From Microbacterium sp. Nx66 (lineage in GTDB: Bacteria > Actinomycetota > Actinomycetes > Actinomycetales > Microbacteriaceae): a DNA stretch of 64,000 nt. The stretch spans positions 2,480,001 to 2,544,000 of the forward strand of contig NZ_LR880474.1 in the NCBI RefSeq assembly GCF_904066215.1, read 5' to 3'. The position numbers and the translations under genes were made by a program. Shown piece after piece: positions 37,389-47,957 of this stretch (positions are counted from its first letter, which is position 1; each line of letters begins with the position of its first letter). The notes under the pieces were generated by a model. The model saw only the letters and a program-made list of their open reading frames with translations, searched no databases and was not told the DNA's origin.

Positions 37389-38690
37389 ATGCAGGAATCC
37401 CTCCGGATCACCGCCAAGACGGTCGACCCCGGGCTGCTCGCCCTGCCGTGGTCGACGCTCCTGGAGAAGTGGCCGTCCGAGCACATCGTCTCCCTCCCCA
37501 AAGGCCTCTCGCGCCACCTCGTCCGCTTCGCGGACCTCTCGGGTCGCGTGGTGGCCGTCAAGGAGACGACGACCGAGATGGCACGGCGGGAGTACGAGAT
37601 GCTCGGCAACCTCGCGCGCCTCGACGTGCCGTGCGTGGAGCGGGTCGCGGTGATCGCCGGCCGCACGGACTCGTCGGGTGATCCGTTGCCCGCGGCGCTG
37701 GTCACCTCGCACCTGCGCTTCTCGATGCCGTACCGGGCGCTCTTCACCCGGGTGCTCCGCCCGGACACGGCCACCCGTCTCGTCGACGCGCTGGCCCTGC
37801 TGCTCGTGCGTCTGCACAACGTCGGCTTCTACTGGGGCGACGTCTCGCTCTCCAACACCCTGTTCCGCCGGGACGCCGGAGCGTTCGCGGCGTACCTCGT
37901 GGACGCGGAGACCGGGGAGCTGCACGAGGAGGGCCTGACGGACGGACAGCGCGCCTACGATCTGGATCTCGCCCGCACGAACATCGCCGGTGAGATCATG
38001 GACCTCGCCGCGGGCGGCCGCCTGGAGCACGGCGTCGACGCGGTCGCGATCGCGGACGGCATCGTGTCCTCCTACCGCTCGCTGTGGGCCGAGCTCACCG
38101 CGCAGGAGTCCTTCTCCGCCGCCGAGACCTGGCGCATCACCGAGCGGGTCGAGCGGCTCAACGCCCTCGGCTTCGACATCGACGAGATGTCGATGTCGAC
38201 GACCGCCGACGGCACCGTGGTGGAGATCCAGCCCAAGGTCGTCGACGCGGGACACCACCAGCGCCGACTCATCCGCCTCACGGGTCTCGACGTCGAGGAG
38301 AACCAGGCCCGACGGCTCCTCAACGACCTCGACGAGTTCCGCGCCCGCTCGACCAAGCAGTGGGCGGACGAGGAGATGTACGCGCACGAGTGGCTCACGC
38401 GCGTCTTCGAGCCCGTCGTCCGCGCGATCCCGTACGACCTGCGCGCCAAGCTGGAGCCGGCCGAGGTGTTCCACCAGGTGCTGGAGCACCGCTGGTATCT
38501 GTCGCAGGCGCAGGGACGCTCGGTGTCCCTCGCGGAGGTGCTGACGAGCTACATCAACGATGTGCTCCGCCACCGGCGCGACGAAGCCACCATCATGGGG
38601 CCGCCGACGGAGACGATGGGCCTCCCCGTCGTGACCGGCACGCTGGCTCTCGGCGACGACGACGAGGTGGACTGGCGCGACCTCGTCTGA
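37389..38690 (+). CDS. DUF4032 kinase-like protein
   Basis: 433 residues of the DUF4032 family. The middle resembles the core of lipopolysaccharide-kinase/choline-kinase-like folds: VVAVKETTTEMARREYEML (ATP-lysine region), RLHNVGFYWGDVSLSNTLFR (catalytic-loop-like GDVSLSN) and AYLVDAETGEL (DFG-like DAE). The C-terminal 200 residues are family-specific. Substrate unknown. AGGAG precedes the ATG by five bases. It starts 25 bases after the ATPase terminator. Confidence 0.82.
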   Translation: MQESLRITAKTVDPGLLALPWSTLLEKWPSEHIVSLPKGLSRHLVRFADLSGRVVAVKETTTEMARREYEMLGNLARLDVPCVERVAVIAGRTDSSGDPLPAALVTSHLRFSMPYRALFTRVLRPDTATRLVDALALLLVRLHNVGFYWGDVSLSNTLFRRDAGAFAAYLVDAETGELHEEGLTDGQRAYDLDLARTNIAGEIMDLAAGGRLEHGVDAVAIADGIVSSYRSLWAELTAQESFSAAETWRITERVERLNALGFDIDEMSMSTTADGTVVEIQPKVVDAGHHQRRLIRLTGLDVEENQARRLLNDLDEFRARSTKQWADEEMYAHEWLTRVFEPVVRAIPYDLRAKLEPAEVFHQVLEHRWYLSQAQGRSVSLAEVLTSYINDVLRHRRDEATIMGPPTETMGLPVVTGTLALGDDDEVDWRDLV

Positions 38691-38716
38691 GGCCGCCCCT
38701 TCGGTTCCGGACGGCG

Positions 38717-39358
38717 TCAGTAGCCGACGGTGAACCGCTCGCGGTGGTGGTTGCCCTGCTCGATCTCGTCGACGATCGCGACGGCGAAGTCCGCCCCGGA
38801 GATGTAGGACTTGCCGTCCTCATCGCGGACGAGCACGTCACCGCCGTCCCGATAGCGACCGGTGCGCTCCCCCTCGGCCCACGGTCCGAAGACCTCGGCC
38901 GGGTGCACGAAGAACCAGTCCAGGCTCTCGGCCGTGCGCTCCAGGAGCGCCAGCGAGTCGATGCCGACCTGCGCCTCGTGCTTGTACTCCTCCGGGAAGC
39001 CCTGATCGAACAGACGGGGACCGCCCGGCGCGACGAGGCTGCCGCCCGCGCCGCCCACGACGCCGAGCCGCGTCTCGGTGCCGTCGATCAGCGCGACCAC
39101 GTTCGTCAGCGCCTCGAGGACGCGGTCCTCCATGTCACCGCGCGGCGAGAGCGCGGAGACCACGGCGTCCGCTCCCGCGAACGCCTCGGTCAGCGTCGCG
39201 GGGTCGAGCGCCGACCCCTGCACGTAGGCCGCACCCGCGACCGGATCCGCGGGGGTCGAGCGCGAGATTGCGACGACCGCGTGATCACGGCTCACCGCCT
39301 CCGCGACGATGTGGCGTCCGGCGTAGCCGGTTCCTCCCAGGACGATGATGCGGGCCAT
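38717..39358 (-). CDS. NAD(P)-dependent epimerase/NmrA-like oxidoreductase
   Basis: 213 residues with a Rossmann dinucleotide motif GGTGYAGRHI at residues 8-17, a VVSALSPRGD strand, and the YwnB-type sequence FFVHPAEVFGPWAEGERTG near 150. Short NAD(P)H-binding protein of the NmrA/atypical SDR group; no canonical YxxxK, so it may be a redox sensor or a reductase of unknown substrate. GAGAGGA precedes the ATG. Downstream of and on the same strand as rlmB, 15 bases away. Confidence 0.82.
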   Translation of the reverse strand: MARIIVLGGTGYAGRHIVAEAVSRDHAVVAISRSTPADPVAGAAYVQGSALDPATLTEAFAGADAVVSALSPRGDMEDRVLEALTNVVALIDGTETRLGVVGGAGGSLVAPGGPRLFDQGFPEEYKHEAQVGIDSLALLERTAESLDWFFVHPAEVFGPWAEGERTGRYRDGGDVLVRDEDGKSYISGADFAVAIVDEIEQGNHHRERFTVGY

Positions 39359-39373
39359 GCGTGTTCCTCTCGG

Positions 39374-40378
39374 TCAGTCCGCGGCGCGGACGGTCGCGAC
39401 CTGGTACAGCGCGACCGAGGCCGCGATGCCCGCGTTCAGCGACTCGGTCGCCGCGGAGATGGGGATGGAGACGATCTGGTCGCAGGTCTCGGTCACGAGG
39501 CGGGACAGGCCCTTGCCCTCCGAGCCCACGACGATGACGACGGGGCGGTCCGCCAGCTCCAGCGCCGGCAGCGACACGTCGCCGTCGCCGTCGAGCCCGA
39601 GCACGAAGACGCCCTGCTTCTTGAACTCCTTGAGCTGCGTCGTGAGATTCGATGCCAGGGCGACCGGGATGCGCGCCGCCGCGCCCGCACTCGTCTTCCA
39701 CGCCGCGGAGTTCACACCGGCGGAACGACGCTGCGGCAGGATGATGCCGTGGCCGCCGAACGCCGCCGTCGAGCGGATGATCGCGCCGAGGTTGCGGGGG
39801 TCCGTGATGCCGTCGAGGGCGACGAACAGCGGCGTCTCCCCGCGGTCGATGACCTCCTCCAGCAGGTCCTGCGGGTGGGCGTACTCGTACGGCGGCACCT
39901 TGAGCGCCACGCCCTGGTGCACGCCGTCGAAGCCGGCCATGCGGTCGAGCTCCTGGCGGGTGACCTCGAGCACCGGGATGTCGCGGTGGGTCGCGATCGA
40001 CAGCATCTCCTTGACCCGGTCGTCCATCTCGACGCGCTGCGCGATGTACATCGCGGTCGCCGGGATCTTCGCGCGCAGCGCCTCGAGCACCGAGTTGCGG
40101 CCGGTGACCGTCTCGGTGTCGGTGGTGTTGTCCTTCGACCTGGCGGTGCGGTTCGGGTTGCCCCCGGAGGCCGGACGCCCGCCGGGCTTGCCCTTGCCCC
40201 CGGCCGCGGCGAAGCGCTCGGCCGCGGCCTTGCGCTTACCGGCGGGGTGCCACGCGCGGTCCTCCGCCTTCGGCGTCGGGCCACGCCCCTCGAGCGCCTT
40301 GCGCCCGAGACCTCCCGTGCCCTTGGTGGGGCCCTTCTTGTTTCCCTTGCTCGCGCCGGGGCGCCCTGGCTTAGCCAT
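39374..40378 (-). CDS. rlmB: 23S rRNA (guanosine-2'-O-)-methyltransferase RlmB/TrmH family
   Basis: 334 residues. SPOUT methyltransferase that methylates the 2'-O of a guanosine in 23S rRNA domain V. N-terminal 85 residues are a basic, disordered Gly/Lys-rich extension; then the substrate-binding domain ([20 protein letters not shown]) and the catalytic SPOUT core with [28 protein letters not shown] and [21 protein letters not shown]. Its start overlaps the end of cysS by eight bases. Order rlmB-cysS-ispDF-carD is conserved in mycobacteria. Confidence 0.93.
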   Translation of the reverse strand: MAKPGRPGASKGNKKGPTKGTGGLGRKALEGRGPTPKAEDRAWHPAGKRKAAAERFAAAGGKGKPGGRPASGGNPNRTARSKDNTTDTETVTGRNSVLEALRAKIPATAMYIAQRVEMDDRVKEMLSIATHRDIPVLEVTRQELDRMAGFDGVHQGVALKVPPYEYAHPQDLLEEVIDRGETPLFVALDGITDPRNLGAIIRSTAAFGGHGIILPQRRSAGVNSAAWKTSAGAAARIPVALASNLTTQLKEFKKQGVFVLGLDGDGDVSLPALELADRPVVIVVGSEGKGLSRLVTETCDQIVSIPISAATESLNAGIAASVALYQVATVRAAD

Positions 40379-41777
40379 CGATACTCCAATGAGTTCCGGC
40401 CGGAGTGTCCTCCAGCGTGATTCCTGCGGCGGCGATCGCGTCTCGGATGCGATCCGCCGCCGCCCAGTCCTTCTCCGCGCGCGCGGTGGCGCGCTGCGCG
40501 ATCATCTCCTGCACCAGCGCGTCGAGCGCCGCTGCCTGCGCATCCCCGGCCTTACGGGAGCCCGCCTCCTCGACGAGGCCGAGCACACCGGTCATGCCGA
40601 GCACCGCCCGCGCCGCGTCCAGGGCCGCTGCGGTGTCGCCCGCGTCCAGAGCCGAGTTCCCGGCCCGCACGCTCTCGTGCACGACGGCCAGCGCCTGCGG
40701 AACGCCCAGGTCGTCGTCCATCGCATCGACGAACGCCGACGGCAGGCTCTGCGCGTCATCGGCGCCGATCCCGTAGCCGGCCGCGCGGAGCGCCCGCTCC
40801 AGGAAGGAGCGGATGCGGCCGAGCGCCGCCTCCGCTTCCGACCAGGAGGATTCCGAGAGGTCGAGGCTCGATCGGTAGTGCGCCGCCGCGAGGGCGTAGC
40901 GCACGACGAGCGGGTCCCGCTCAGCGAGCACGTCCCGCGCGAGCGTGAAGTTGCCGAGCGACTTCGACATCTTCTGTCCGTCGACGGTCACGAGGCCGTT
41001 GTGCACCCAGTACCGGGCGAAGCCGTCGCCCGCTGCACTCGACTGCGCGAGCTCGTTCTCGTGATGCGGGAACCGCAGGTCCAGTCCCCCGCCGTGGATG
41101 TCGAACTCCGCACCGAGGTACCGCTTCGCCATGGCCGAGCACTCGATGTGCCAGCCGGGGCGCCCGGCACCCCATGGCGACGCCCACGTCGCGTCGGCGG
41201 GCTCGTCGGCCTTGGCACCCTTCCAGAGGGCGAAGTCCTGCGGGTTGCGCTTGCCGCGCGGGTCGGCGTCCTGCGCCGCTTCCATCGCGTCCACGGACTG
41301 ATGGGTGAGGTCGCCGTAGGACGGCCAGGAACGCACGTCGAAGTACACGTCTCCCGAACCATCGGGGGCGGGGTACGCGTGGCCTCGGTCGATGAGCAGC
41401 GCGATGAGCTCCTGCATCTGCGGCACGGAGGCCGTCGCACGCGGTTCGTAGGTGGGCGGGAGGATGCCGATGCCGGCGTAGGCGGCGGCGAACTCCCGCT
41501 CCATCCGGTAGGCGAGCGCCCACCACGGCTCGGACTCCGAGGCGTTCGCGAGGACCTTGTCGTCGATGTCGGTGACGTTGCGCACGAAGGTCACGCGCCC
41601 GTGGCGGTATGTCAGCCAGCGGCGAAGGAGATCGAAGCTCAGAGCAGCTCTGACGTGACCGATGTGCGGTCCGGACTGCACCGTGGGTCCGCAGACGTAC
41701 ATCGTGATGTTCTCGGGATCGAGAGGCACGAAGTCGCGCAGCAGCTGTGCGCGGGTGTCGTAGAGGCGGAGAGTCAC
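40371..41777 (-). CDS. cysS: Cysteinyl-tRNA synthetase
   Basis: 468 residues, class I synthetase. HIGH motif in [17 protein letters not shown], zinc-binding cysteine in MYVCGPTV and WHIECSAM with HHENE, and KMSKS in [11 protein letters not shown]-terminal anticodon-binding helices complete. GTG start at 41777, with TAGGCT six bases upstream inside the end of ispDF, so it can be transcribed leaderless from its own promoter as well as from upstream. Ends inside the start of rlmB. Confidence 0.96.
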   Translation of the reverse strand: MTLRLYDTRAQLLRDFVPLDPENITMYVCGPTVQSGPHIGHVRAALSFDLLRRWLTYRHGRVTFVRNVTDIDDKVLANASESEPWWALAYRMEREFAAAYAGIGILPPTYEPRATASVPQMQELIALLIDRGHAYPAPDGSGDVYFDVRSWPSYGDLTHQSVDAMEAAQDADPRGKRNPQDFALWKGAKADEPADATWASPWGAGRPGWHIECSAMAKRYLGAEFDIHGGGLDLRFPHHENELAQSSAAGDGFARYWVHNGLVTVDGQKMSKSLGNFTLARDVLAERDPLVVRYALAAAHYRSSLDLSESSWSEAEAALGRIRSFLERALRAAGYGIGADDAQSLPSAFVDAMDDDLGVPQALAVVHESVRAGNSALDAGDTAAALDAARAVLGMTGVLGLVEEAGSRKAGDAQAAALDALVQEMIAQRATARAEKDWAAADRIRDAIAAAGITLEDTPAGTHWSIDG

Positions 41778-41786
41778 CGCTCAAGC

Positions 41787-43034
41787 CTACTCGGCGGGCG
41801 CTGGGAGACCCCGCTCCGGTCGCGGGATGACGACGGCGACGGCCGTGACCGCGATCCCCTCGCCCCGCCCGGGGAACCCGAGACCGTCCGTCGTCGTGGC
41901 CGTGACCGTCACCGGGGCGCCCCCGAGCGCCGCCGACAGCGCCGCCTCGGCCTCCCCGCGGCGTCCGCTGAATCGCGGACGGTTGCCCTGGAACTGGACG
42001 GACACGTTGCCGATCGCGAACCCCGCCTCCGCCAGGAGCTCCCCGGTGCGGGAGAGGAAGACGTCCGCGTGAGCCCCCGCGTACTCCGGATGGGCCGTGC
42101 CGAAGTGCTGCCCGATGTCGCCGAGCCCTGCAGCCCCGAGCAGCGCGTCGACGATGGCGTGGGCGACGGCGTCGCCGTCGGAGTGCCCGGAGAGCGCGGG
42201 CTCCCCCGGCCATTCCAGCCCCGCCAGCCACAGCGCCCCGTCGCCGCCGAAGGCATGCACGTCCGTGCCGATCCCCACGCGGGGAGCGTCGACAACGACC
42301 GCCGACGGCCGCGCCGCCGCGGAGGGCGCCCCCGGAGTCGTCGCCACGAGGAGGCGCGCGCGCTCGAGGTCGGCGGGGGTGGTGATCTTGAACGAACGCT
42401 CCGAGCCGGGCACCAGCCGCACCGCATTCCCGGCTGCGGCGAAGAGCGCGGCGTCATCCGTGTACTCGGTGCCCTGGGCTGTCGCCTCCGCGTACGCCGC
42501 TTCCAGCAATCGGCGCGGGAATCCCTGCGGCGTCTGCGCGGCCGCGAGCTCCGCGCGATCCACGGCGCCGACGACGAGGCCGTCGGCCACCCGCTTGAGC
42601 GTGTCGACCACGGGCAGACTCGGCACCGCTCCGGCGTCGCCGACCACGGCCGCCGCCACGGCATCGATGACGGTAGGCGGCGTGAGGGCGCGGGCGGCAT
42701 CGTGCACGAGCACCGTCGTGATGTCCCCCCACAGGGCCGCGAGTCCGGCGGCGACGGACTCCTGCCGCGTCGCTCCTCCCGTGACCACGCGGCCCAGGTC
42801 GGCGCGATCGCCGGCAGCCGCCAGCAGCTCCGTCTGCGCGTCACCTTCGTAGCCCGACGGGGCGACCACCACGACCTGCATCGGGGCCGCCGCGAAGACA
42901 CCGTCGAGGGCATGCCGCAGGATCGTGCGCCCGTCGATGCCGACGAAGGCCTTGGGTGCCCCCGCCTCGAGACGGGTGCCGGAGCCGGCGGCGACGACGA
43001 TGATCGCGGTGTGCGGGACGGGGAGGATGCTCAC
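41787..43034 (-). CDS. ispDF: Bifunctional IspD/IspF (MEP pathway)
   Basis: 415 residues. Residues 1-230: IspD (2-C-methyl-D-erythritol 4-phosphate cytidylyltransferase) with [16 protein letters not shown] and the [11 protein letters not shown] loop. Residues 252-415: IspF (MECDP synthase) with metal ligands Asp258, His260 and His284 ([23 protein letters not shown]). The two are separate genes in mycobacteria (ispD, ispF adjacent); here they are fused, without the intermediate IspE step, as in some other bacteria. It feeds IPP/DMAPP to the carotenoid genes at 3-9 kb. Confidence 0.95.
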   Translation of the reverse strand: MSILPVPHTAIIVVAAGSGTRLEAGAPKAFVGIDGRTILRHALDGVFAAAPMQVVVVAPSGYEGDAQTELLAAAGDRADLGRVVTGGATRQESVAAGLAALWGDITTVLVHDAARALTPPTVIDAVAAAVVGDAGAVPSLPVVDTLKRVADGLVVGAVDRAELAAAQTPQGFPRRLLEAAYAEATAQGTEYTDDAALFAAAGNAVRLVPGSERSFKITTPADLERARLLVATTPGAPSAAARPSAVVVDAPRVGIGTDVHAFGGDGALWLAGLEWPGEPALSGHSDGDAVAHAIVDALLGAAGLGDIGQHFGTAHPEYAGAHADVFLSRTGELLAEAGFAIGNVSVQFQGNRPRFSGRRGEAEAALSAALGGAPVTVTATTTDGLGFPGRGEGIAVTAVAVVIPRPERGLPAPAE

Positions 43035-43058
43035 AGCTTCACGTTACCCGCGGGAACG

Positions 43059-43092
43059 ACGAAAGGCGGGTGCCGCAGCACCCGCCTTTCGT
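43059..43092 (-). terminator. Terminator after carD
   Basis: Perfect 15-bp inverted repeat ACGAAAGGCGGGTGC / GCACCCGCCTTTCGT with loop CGCA, lying between the carD stop and the ispDF start on the same strand. CTTTCGT ends the hairpin, as is common for intrinsic terminators here. Confidence 0.85.
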
Positions 43093-43102
43093 GGAGGACG
43101 TC

Positions 43103-43585
43103 TCAGGACGCGAGGACCTCGTCGAGCAGTGCGCCCGCCTTGTCCTCATCGATCTTCTCGGCCAGCGCCAGCTCGGAGATGAGGATCTGCCGGGCCTTGG
43201 CCAGCATCCGCTTCTCACCCGCGGACAGGCCGCGGTCCTGGTCACGGCGCCAGAGGTCGCGCACGACCTCGCTCACCTTGATGACATCGCCGGACGCGAG
43301 CTTCTCCAGGTTCGCCTTGTATCGGCGCGACCAGTTGGTGGGCTCCTCCGTGAACGGCGCGCGCAGCACCTCGAACACGTGGTCGAGGCCCTCCTTGCCG
43401 ATCACGTCGCGAACGCCGACGAGGTCGACGTTCTCAGCCGGGACCTCGATGATGAGATCACCCTGCGTGACGTTGAGCTTCAGGTACTTCTTCGCCTCGC
43501 CCTTGATGATGCGCTCCTTGACCTCGATGATGGTCGCAGCGCCATGGTGCGGATAGACGACGGTCTCGCCAACCTCAAAAAGCAT
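43103..43585 (-). CDS. carD: CarD-family RNA polymerase-binding regulator
   Basis: 160 residues. N-terminal RNA-polymerase-interaction domain ([20 protein letters not shown], about 1-65, binds the beta subunit) and C-terminal helical DNA-binding domain (about 75-160) containing the Trp of [15 protein letters not shown] that wedges at the -10 box. Stabilises open complexes at rRNA and other promoters. ATG at 43585 follows AAAGGAC; TATCCT upstream is a likely -10 box. Divergent from the lpqE-like gene, as in mycobacteria. Confidence 0.96.
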   Translation of the reverse strand: MLFEVGETVVYPHHGAATIIEVKERIIKGEAKKYLKLNVTQGDLIIEVPAENVDLVGVRDVIGKEGLDHVFEVLRAPFTEEPTNWSRRYKANLEKLASGDVIKVSEVVRDLWRRDQDRGLSAGEKRMLAKARQILISELALAEKIDEDKAGALLDEVLAS

Positions 43586-43719
43586 AAAAACATGTCCTTT
43601 CGGCAACCTCAAGGATACCACAGGGGATATGCGCTAAGGTTCGCGCTCCCTGTTCCCTGCGCGCTCCGGACTTACCCATAGAATGGGGAGGGATATCCCG
43701 TCGGACCTCAGGAGGACCC

Positions 43720-44190
43720 GTGAAATCGCGCCTTGTCGCGTCTGCCGCCATCAGCGCCCTCGTTCTGCTCGGCGCGACCGGGTGCACGTTCATCACCCCT
43801 CAGGCGACGAAGACCGAATACGCCGCCTCCGACGGCGTGAACGTCTCCGATCAGGACGGCCCCATCGCCGTGCGCAACGCCCTGATCATCGCGAACGAGG
43901 ACGGCTCGGTCGGCAACTTCGTCGGCGCTGTGGTCAACCCGTCGCAGGACCGCGCCACCCTCACGGTCTCGCTGGAGGGCGGCGACCCCTTCCAGATCAC
44001 CGTGCCTGCCGGCGGAAGGATAAGCTTCGGCGCCGACGAGGAGCCCGTGGAGATCACCGGCCTCGACACGATGCCCGGCGCGACCGTCGCGATGCACTTC
44101 CAGTCCGGCGACTCCGCCGGTGTGACGACCGAGATCCCGGTCCTCGACGGCACGCTGCCGTACTACTCGGACCTCGCTCCGCAGGACTGA
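43720..44190 (+). CDS. LpqE-like secreted lipoprotein
   Basis: 156 residues, GTG start after AGGAGGA. Lipoprotein signal peptide: MKSRLVASAAISALVLLGATGC, lipobox A-T-G-C at residue 22. The mature domain is beta-rich (AVRNALIIANEDGSVGNFVGA, FQITVPAGGRISFG) and matches the family next to carD in mycobacteria (lpqE); position divergent from carD supports it. Function unknown; related domains bind copper in PCuAC proteins, but the Met/His ligands are not evident here. A strong terminator follows. Confidence 0.75.
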   Translation: MKSRLVASAAISALVLLGATGCTFITPQATKTEYAASDGVNVSDQDGPIAVRNALIIANEDGSVGNFVGAVVNPSQDRATLTVSLEGGDPFQITVPAGGRISFGADEEPVEITGLDTMPGATVAMHFQSGDSAGVTTEIPVLDGTLPYYSDLAPQD

Positions 44191-44202
44191 GTCCGCAGAC
44201 AA

Positions 44203-44242
44203 ACAGAAGAGGCCGGCACCCGCGGGTGCCGGCCTCTTCTGT
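44203..44242. terminator. Bidirectional terminator, perfect 40-base palindrome
   Basis: ACAGAAGAGGCCGGCACCCG followed at once by its exact reverse complement, no mismatches. It lies between the convergent lpqE-like and regX3 genes and can terminate both. Confidence 0.93.
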
Positions 44243-44248
44243 CTGTCG

Positions 44249-44928
<680 letters not shown>

Positions 44929-44932
<4 letters not shown>

Positions 44933-46152
44933 GCGGTCTCTCCGTTTCGGACGCGCGTCGCCCCGGTCGCGGGGGCGCCCTTGCGTGCGCGCTTCTTCTT
45001 GCTCTTCTTGCCCTGCCCGCTGTTCGCGGGGGCGTCGATGCGAGGCAGGCGGATGGTGAACGTCGATCCTCGGCCGGGGCGCGACCACAGCCGCACCTCT
45101 CCCCCGTGCCGCTGAGTGGCGTGCTTGACGATGGACAGCCCGAGGCCGGTGCCGCCGGTGCGCCGCGAGCGGGCTTCGTCGGCACGGTAGAACCGCTCGA
45201 AGATGCGCTCGCGATCGGCCTCGACGATCCCGATGCCCTGGTCGGACACGGCGATCTCCACGACGTCGTCGTCGGCCTTCACCCCGACGCCCACCCGGGA
45301 GCCGCGGGGCGAGTAGACGATCGCGTTGGCGATGAGGTTGCCGACGGCCTCGATGAGGATCTGCGCGTCGCCGCGGACCCACACGCCGCGGTCGCCGCCG
45401 CGGGCGAGTTCGACGCCGGCCGAGTCCGCCTGCACGACATGGGCCTCGATCGAGGAGGCGATGACCTCGTCGATCGAGACGGGCGCGACCTCGGTCAGCC
45501 CGTCCTCCGCCTGCAGCCGCGACAGGCTCATGATGCGCCCGGTGAGCTGGCCGAGCCGGCCGGCCTCCGCCGAGATCCGGGAGGCGAACGCGCGGACCTG
45601 AGCGGGATCGTCGGCGGCGGACTCGATGGCCTCGGCGAGCAGGCTCACCGCGCCGACGGGCGTCTTCAGCTCGTGGCTCGTGTTGGCCACGAAGTCGCGG
45701 CGCATCTGATCGAGGCGCTCCTGCTCAGTCACGTCCCGGATGATGAGGAGCACGAGGCGCGTGCCGATCGCGCTCGCCCTGGCCGACACGAGTCGGGGGT
45801 CGAGACTCAGACCGCCGCGGGTGATCCGCATCGAGGCCGTCGCCGTCTCCCCCGTCGAGCGCACACCGCGCACGAGCTGCCGGAGCTCGGGATTGTCGAG
45901 CGTCGACCCGACCTCGATCCCGAAACGCGTCGCGGCCTTGGAGGTGGCCAGCACGAGCCCCGAGACGTCCACGACGCACGCGGCATCGTCCATGCTGCGC
46001 AGCACGTCGGTGATCCCGGTCGGGATGACCATCGAGGTCTCCTCCTCCGCCCGCGCCCGGGCGCGGTACGCCCAGACCACGAGGAGCGAGAGGCCCACGC
46101 CGATCGCCAACCCGATGGCGAGGGAGGACAGCGCGAGCTGCGGCAGGGTCAT
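44929..46152 (-). CDS. senX3: Phosphate sensor kinase SenX3
   Basis: 407 residues. One N-terminal hydrophobic segment (about 7-28), a PAS-like domain (45-145), HisKA with His160 (ANTSHELKTPVGAVSLL), HATPase_c with NLIANAIVYSP, DQGIGI and GGTGLGLSIV, and a basic Lys/Arg-rich tail (GQGKKSKKKRARKG). ATG at 46152 has TACGCT six bases upstream (leaderless); an earlier methionine at 46203 is possible. Divergent from phoU and next to gpmA, the mycobacterial arrangement. Sensing probably runs through PhoU and PstSCAB. Confidence 0.93.
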
Positions 46153-46224
46153 GACTCCAGCGTAGAGCGCGTTCACCGTCGATCCGGCGGGTTTCCGCGC
46201 CATCACGGGGAGCGGAGACGTACT

Positions 46225-46257
46225 ATTCACTCGCTGGGCACCGTTCGTTAACCTTCG
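46225..46257. promoter_or_regulatory. Pho-box-like triple repeat between senX3 and phoU
   Basis: Three consecutive 11-base units, ATTCACT-CGCT, GGGCACC-GTTC and GTTAACC-TTCG, match the actinobacterial PHO-box repeat GTTCACC-N4 at 5, 5 and 6 of 7 positions. The spacing is exact. Likely site for RegX3 (PhoP in Streptomyces) autoregulation. Confidence 0.55.
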
Positions 46258-46367
46258 GAGCAGACAATCGCTTCAGGCCTGCGCGCGCGCAGTCCTCCCC
46301 CATGCGGACGCCCCGCCGCCCCGCGCTGGACCGTCAGCCGGGATCCGAACGAAAGGTTGCGCCCACC

Positions 46368-47066
46368 ATGCGCGAAGTCTTCCACCAGTCCCTCGAGGAC
46401 CTGCAGTCCCGCCTCGTCGAGATCGCCGAGCTCGTGACGGTCTCCATCGACAAGGCCACCCGCGCCTTCGCCACGAGCGACGTCGCGCTGGCCGAGGAGG
46501 TCATCGCCGACGACGCCAAGATCGACGAGCTCGCGGTCGCGCTGGACGAGCAGGCCATCGAGATCCTCGCCCGGCAGCAGCCGGTCGCGCGCGACCTCCG
46601 CATCGTCGTCACGGCGCTCCGCGTCAGCGCATCCCTGGAGCGGATGGGCGACATGTCCGAGCACATCGCCCAGCTCGCGCGGCTGCGGTTCCCGGAGCGC
46701 GCGATCCCGAAGGGCCTCAAGGGCACCTTCGTGAAGATGGGCGAGCTGGACGTGGAGATCTCCCGCACGCTCGCCGAGCTCCTGCGCACGCAGGACCTCA
46801 AGTTCGCGGACGCCATCCGCAACGCCGATGACGACGTCGACGAGCTGCACGCCAGCGTCTTCGAGAAGGTGCTCAGCGACAACTGGAAGGGCGAGGCCGT
46901 CGCCACGGTCGACGCGACGCTCGCCAGCCGGTACCACGAGCGGTTCGCGGACCACGCGGTCGCCGTCGCCAAGAAGGTCGTCTACCTCGCGACGGGCGAC
47001 TGGCACGTCGAGGAGGAGGACATCGCCCTCGCGGTGGAGCAGCAGGAGCAGCTCGGTCACGCCTGA
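46368..47066 (+). CDS. phoU: Phosphate signalling protein PhoU
   Basis: 232 residues, two repeated three-helix bundles typical of PhoU. Metal-binding-like acidic motifs EVIADDAKIDELAVALDEQA in the first repeat and NADDDVDELHASVFEKV in the second. Links PstSCAB activity to SenX3 and restrains phosphate uptake. ATG at 46368 begins the conserved MREVFHQSLEDLQ; the open frame extends upstream to 46302 without conserved residues. Divergent from senX3, with the Pho-box-like repeats in between. Confidence 0.94.
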   Translation: MREVFHQSLEDLQSRLVEIAELVTVSIDKATRAFATSDVALAEEVIADDAKIDELAVALDEQAIEILARQQPVARDLRIVVTALRVSASLERMGDMSEHIAQLARLRFPERAIPKGLKGTFVKMGELDVEISRTLAELLRTQDLKFADAIRNADDDVDELHASVFEKVLSDNWKGEAVATVDATLASRYHERFADHAVAVAKKVVYLATGDWHVEEEDIALAVEQQEQLGHA

Positions 47067-47084
47067 CCCGAAACCCCGCCTTAC

Positions 47085-47130
47085 CGTCGAGACCCCCTGC
47101 TGCAGGCGACTGCAGCAGGGGGTCTCGACG
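47085..47130. terminator. Bidirectional terminator between phoU and gpmA
   Basis: Perfect 21-bp inverted repeat running CGTCGAGACCCC...CTGCTGCAG and its complement with a GCGA loop, between convergent genes. The longest hairpin stem in the window. Confidence 0.9.
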
Positions 47131-47147
47131 TGAAACCGGGGTCTCGG

Positions 47148-47897
47148 TTACTTCTTGCCCTGGGCGGCCACGGCCGCGGCACCGGCGGCGGCGGCCTCCG
47201 GGTCGAGGTACCGGCCGGGACCGGTCGGCGCGTTGTTCTCGTCGAGCTCGTACACGAGCGGGATGCCGGTCGGGATGTTCAGGCCGGCGATGTCGTCGTC
47301 GCTGATCCCCTCGAGGTGCTTGACGAGGCCGCGCAGCGAGTTGCCGTGTGCCGTCACGAGCACGGTCTTGCCGGCTTCGAGGTCGGGGACGATCTCCGCG
47401 TCCCAGTACGGCAGGAGGCGGTCGATGACGAGCTTGAGCGATTCCGTGCGCGGCACCTCGCCGTCGATGCCCTCGTAGCGGGCGTCGCCCACCTGGCTGA
47501 ACTCGCTCGCGTCGTCCAGCGGGGGCGGCGGGACGTCGAACGAGCGGCGCCACAGCTGGAACTGCTCCGGGCCGAACTCCTCGAGGGTCTGTGCCTTGTC
47601 CTTGCCCTGCAGAGCGCCGTAGTGACGCTCGTTGAGGCGCCACGACCGCTTCACCGGGATCCACAGCCGGTCGGCCGCATCCAGCGCGATGTCGGCGGTC
47701 TGGATGGCCCGGCTCAGCAGCGACGTGTGCAGCACGTCGGGCAGGATGCCGGACTCGGCGAGCAGCTCACCGCCGCGACGGGCCTCGCCCTTGCCCTGCT
47801 CGGTCAGGCGGACGTCCACCCAGCCGGTGAAGAGGTTCAGTTCGTTCCACTCGCTCTGGCCGTGGCGGAGCAGGATCAGGGTGCGCTTCGCAGTCAT
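47148..47897 (-). CDS. gpmA: 2,3-bisphosphoglycerate-dependent phosphoglycerate mutase
   Basis: 249 residues, dPGM. Interconverts 3- and 2-phosphoglycerate in glycolysis. Catalytic His12 in [10 protein letters not shown], substrate loops [15 protein letters not shown] and [10 protein letters not shown], second histidine in [11 protein letters not shown]. The Ala/Gly-rich C-terminal tail ([16 protein letters not shown]) is usual. TAAACT lies six bases before the ATG (leaderless). Next to phoU/senX3, as gpm1 is in mycobacteria. Confidence 0.96.
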   Translation of the reverse strand: MTAKRTLILLRHGQSEWNELNLFTGWVDVRLTEQGKGEARRGGELLAESGILPDVLHTSLLSRAIQTADIALDAADRLWIPVKRSWRLNERHYGALQGKDKAQTLEEFGPEQFQLWRRSFDVPPPPLDDASEFSQVGDARYEGIDGEVPRTESLKLVIDRLLPYWDAEIVPDLEAGKTVLVTAHGNSLRGLVKHLEGISDDDIAGLNIPTGIPLVYELDENNAPTGPGRYLDPEAAAAGAAAVAAQGKK

Positions 47898-47957
47898 GTC
47901 GCCAGTTTATCCGGGGGCGCGGAGCGGGCGCAGCGGCGGAGGAGGGAGGATGGACGC

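Noticed and set aside
41787..43034. ispD and ispF as two genes joined by a sequencing error
   Set aside because: The linker is in frame and IspDF fusions are known; both catalytic halves are intact.
39345..43556. A 1,403-codon open plus-strand frame running across rlmB, cysS, ispDF and carD
   Set aside because: It is antisense to four conserved genes and its translation is low-complexity Arg/Gly/His/Asp-rich sequence, an artefact of high GC where stops are rare.
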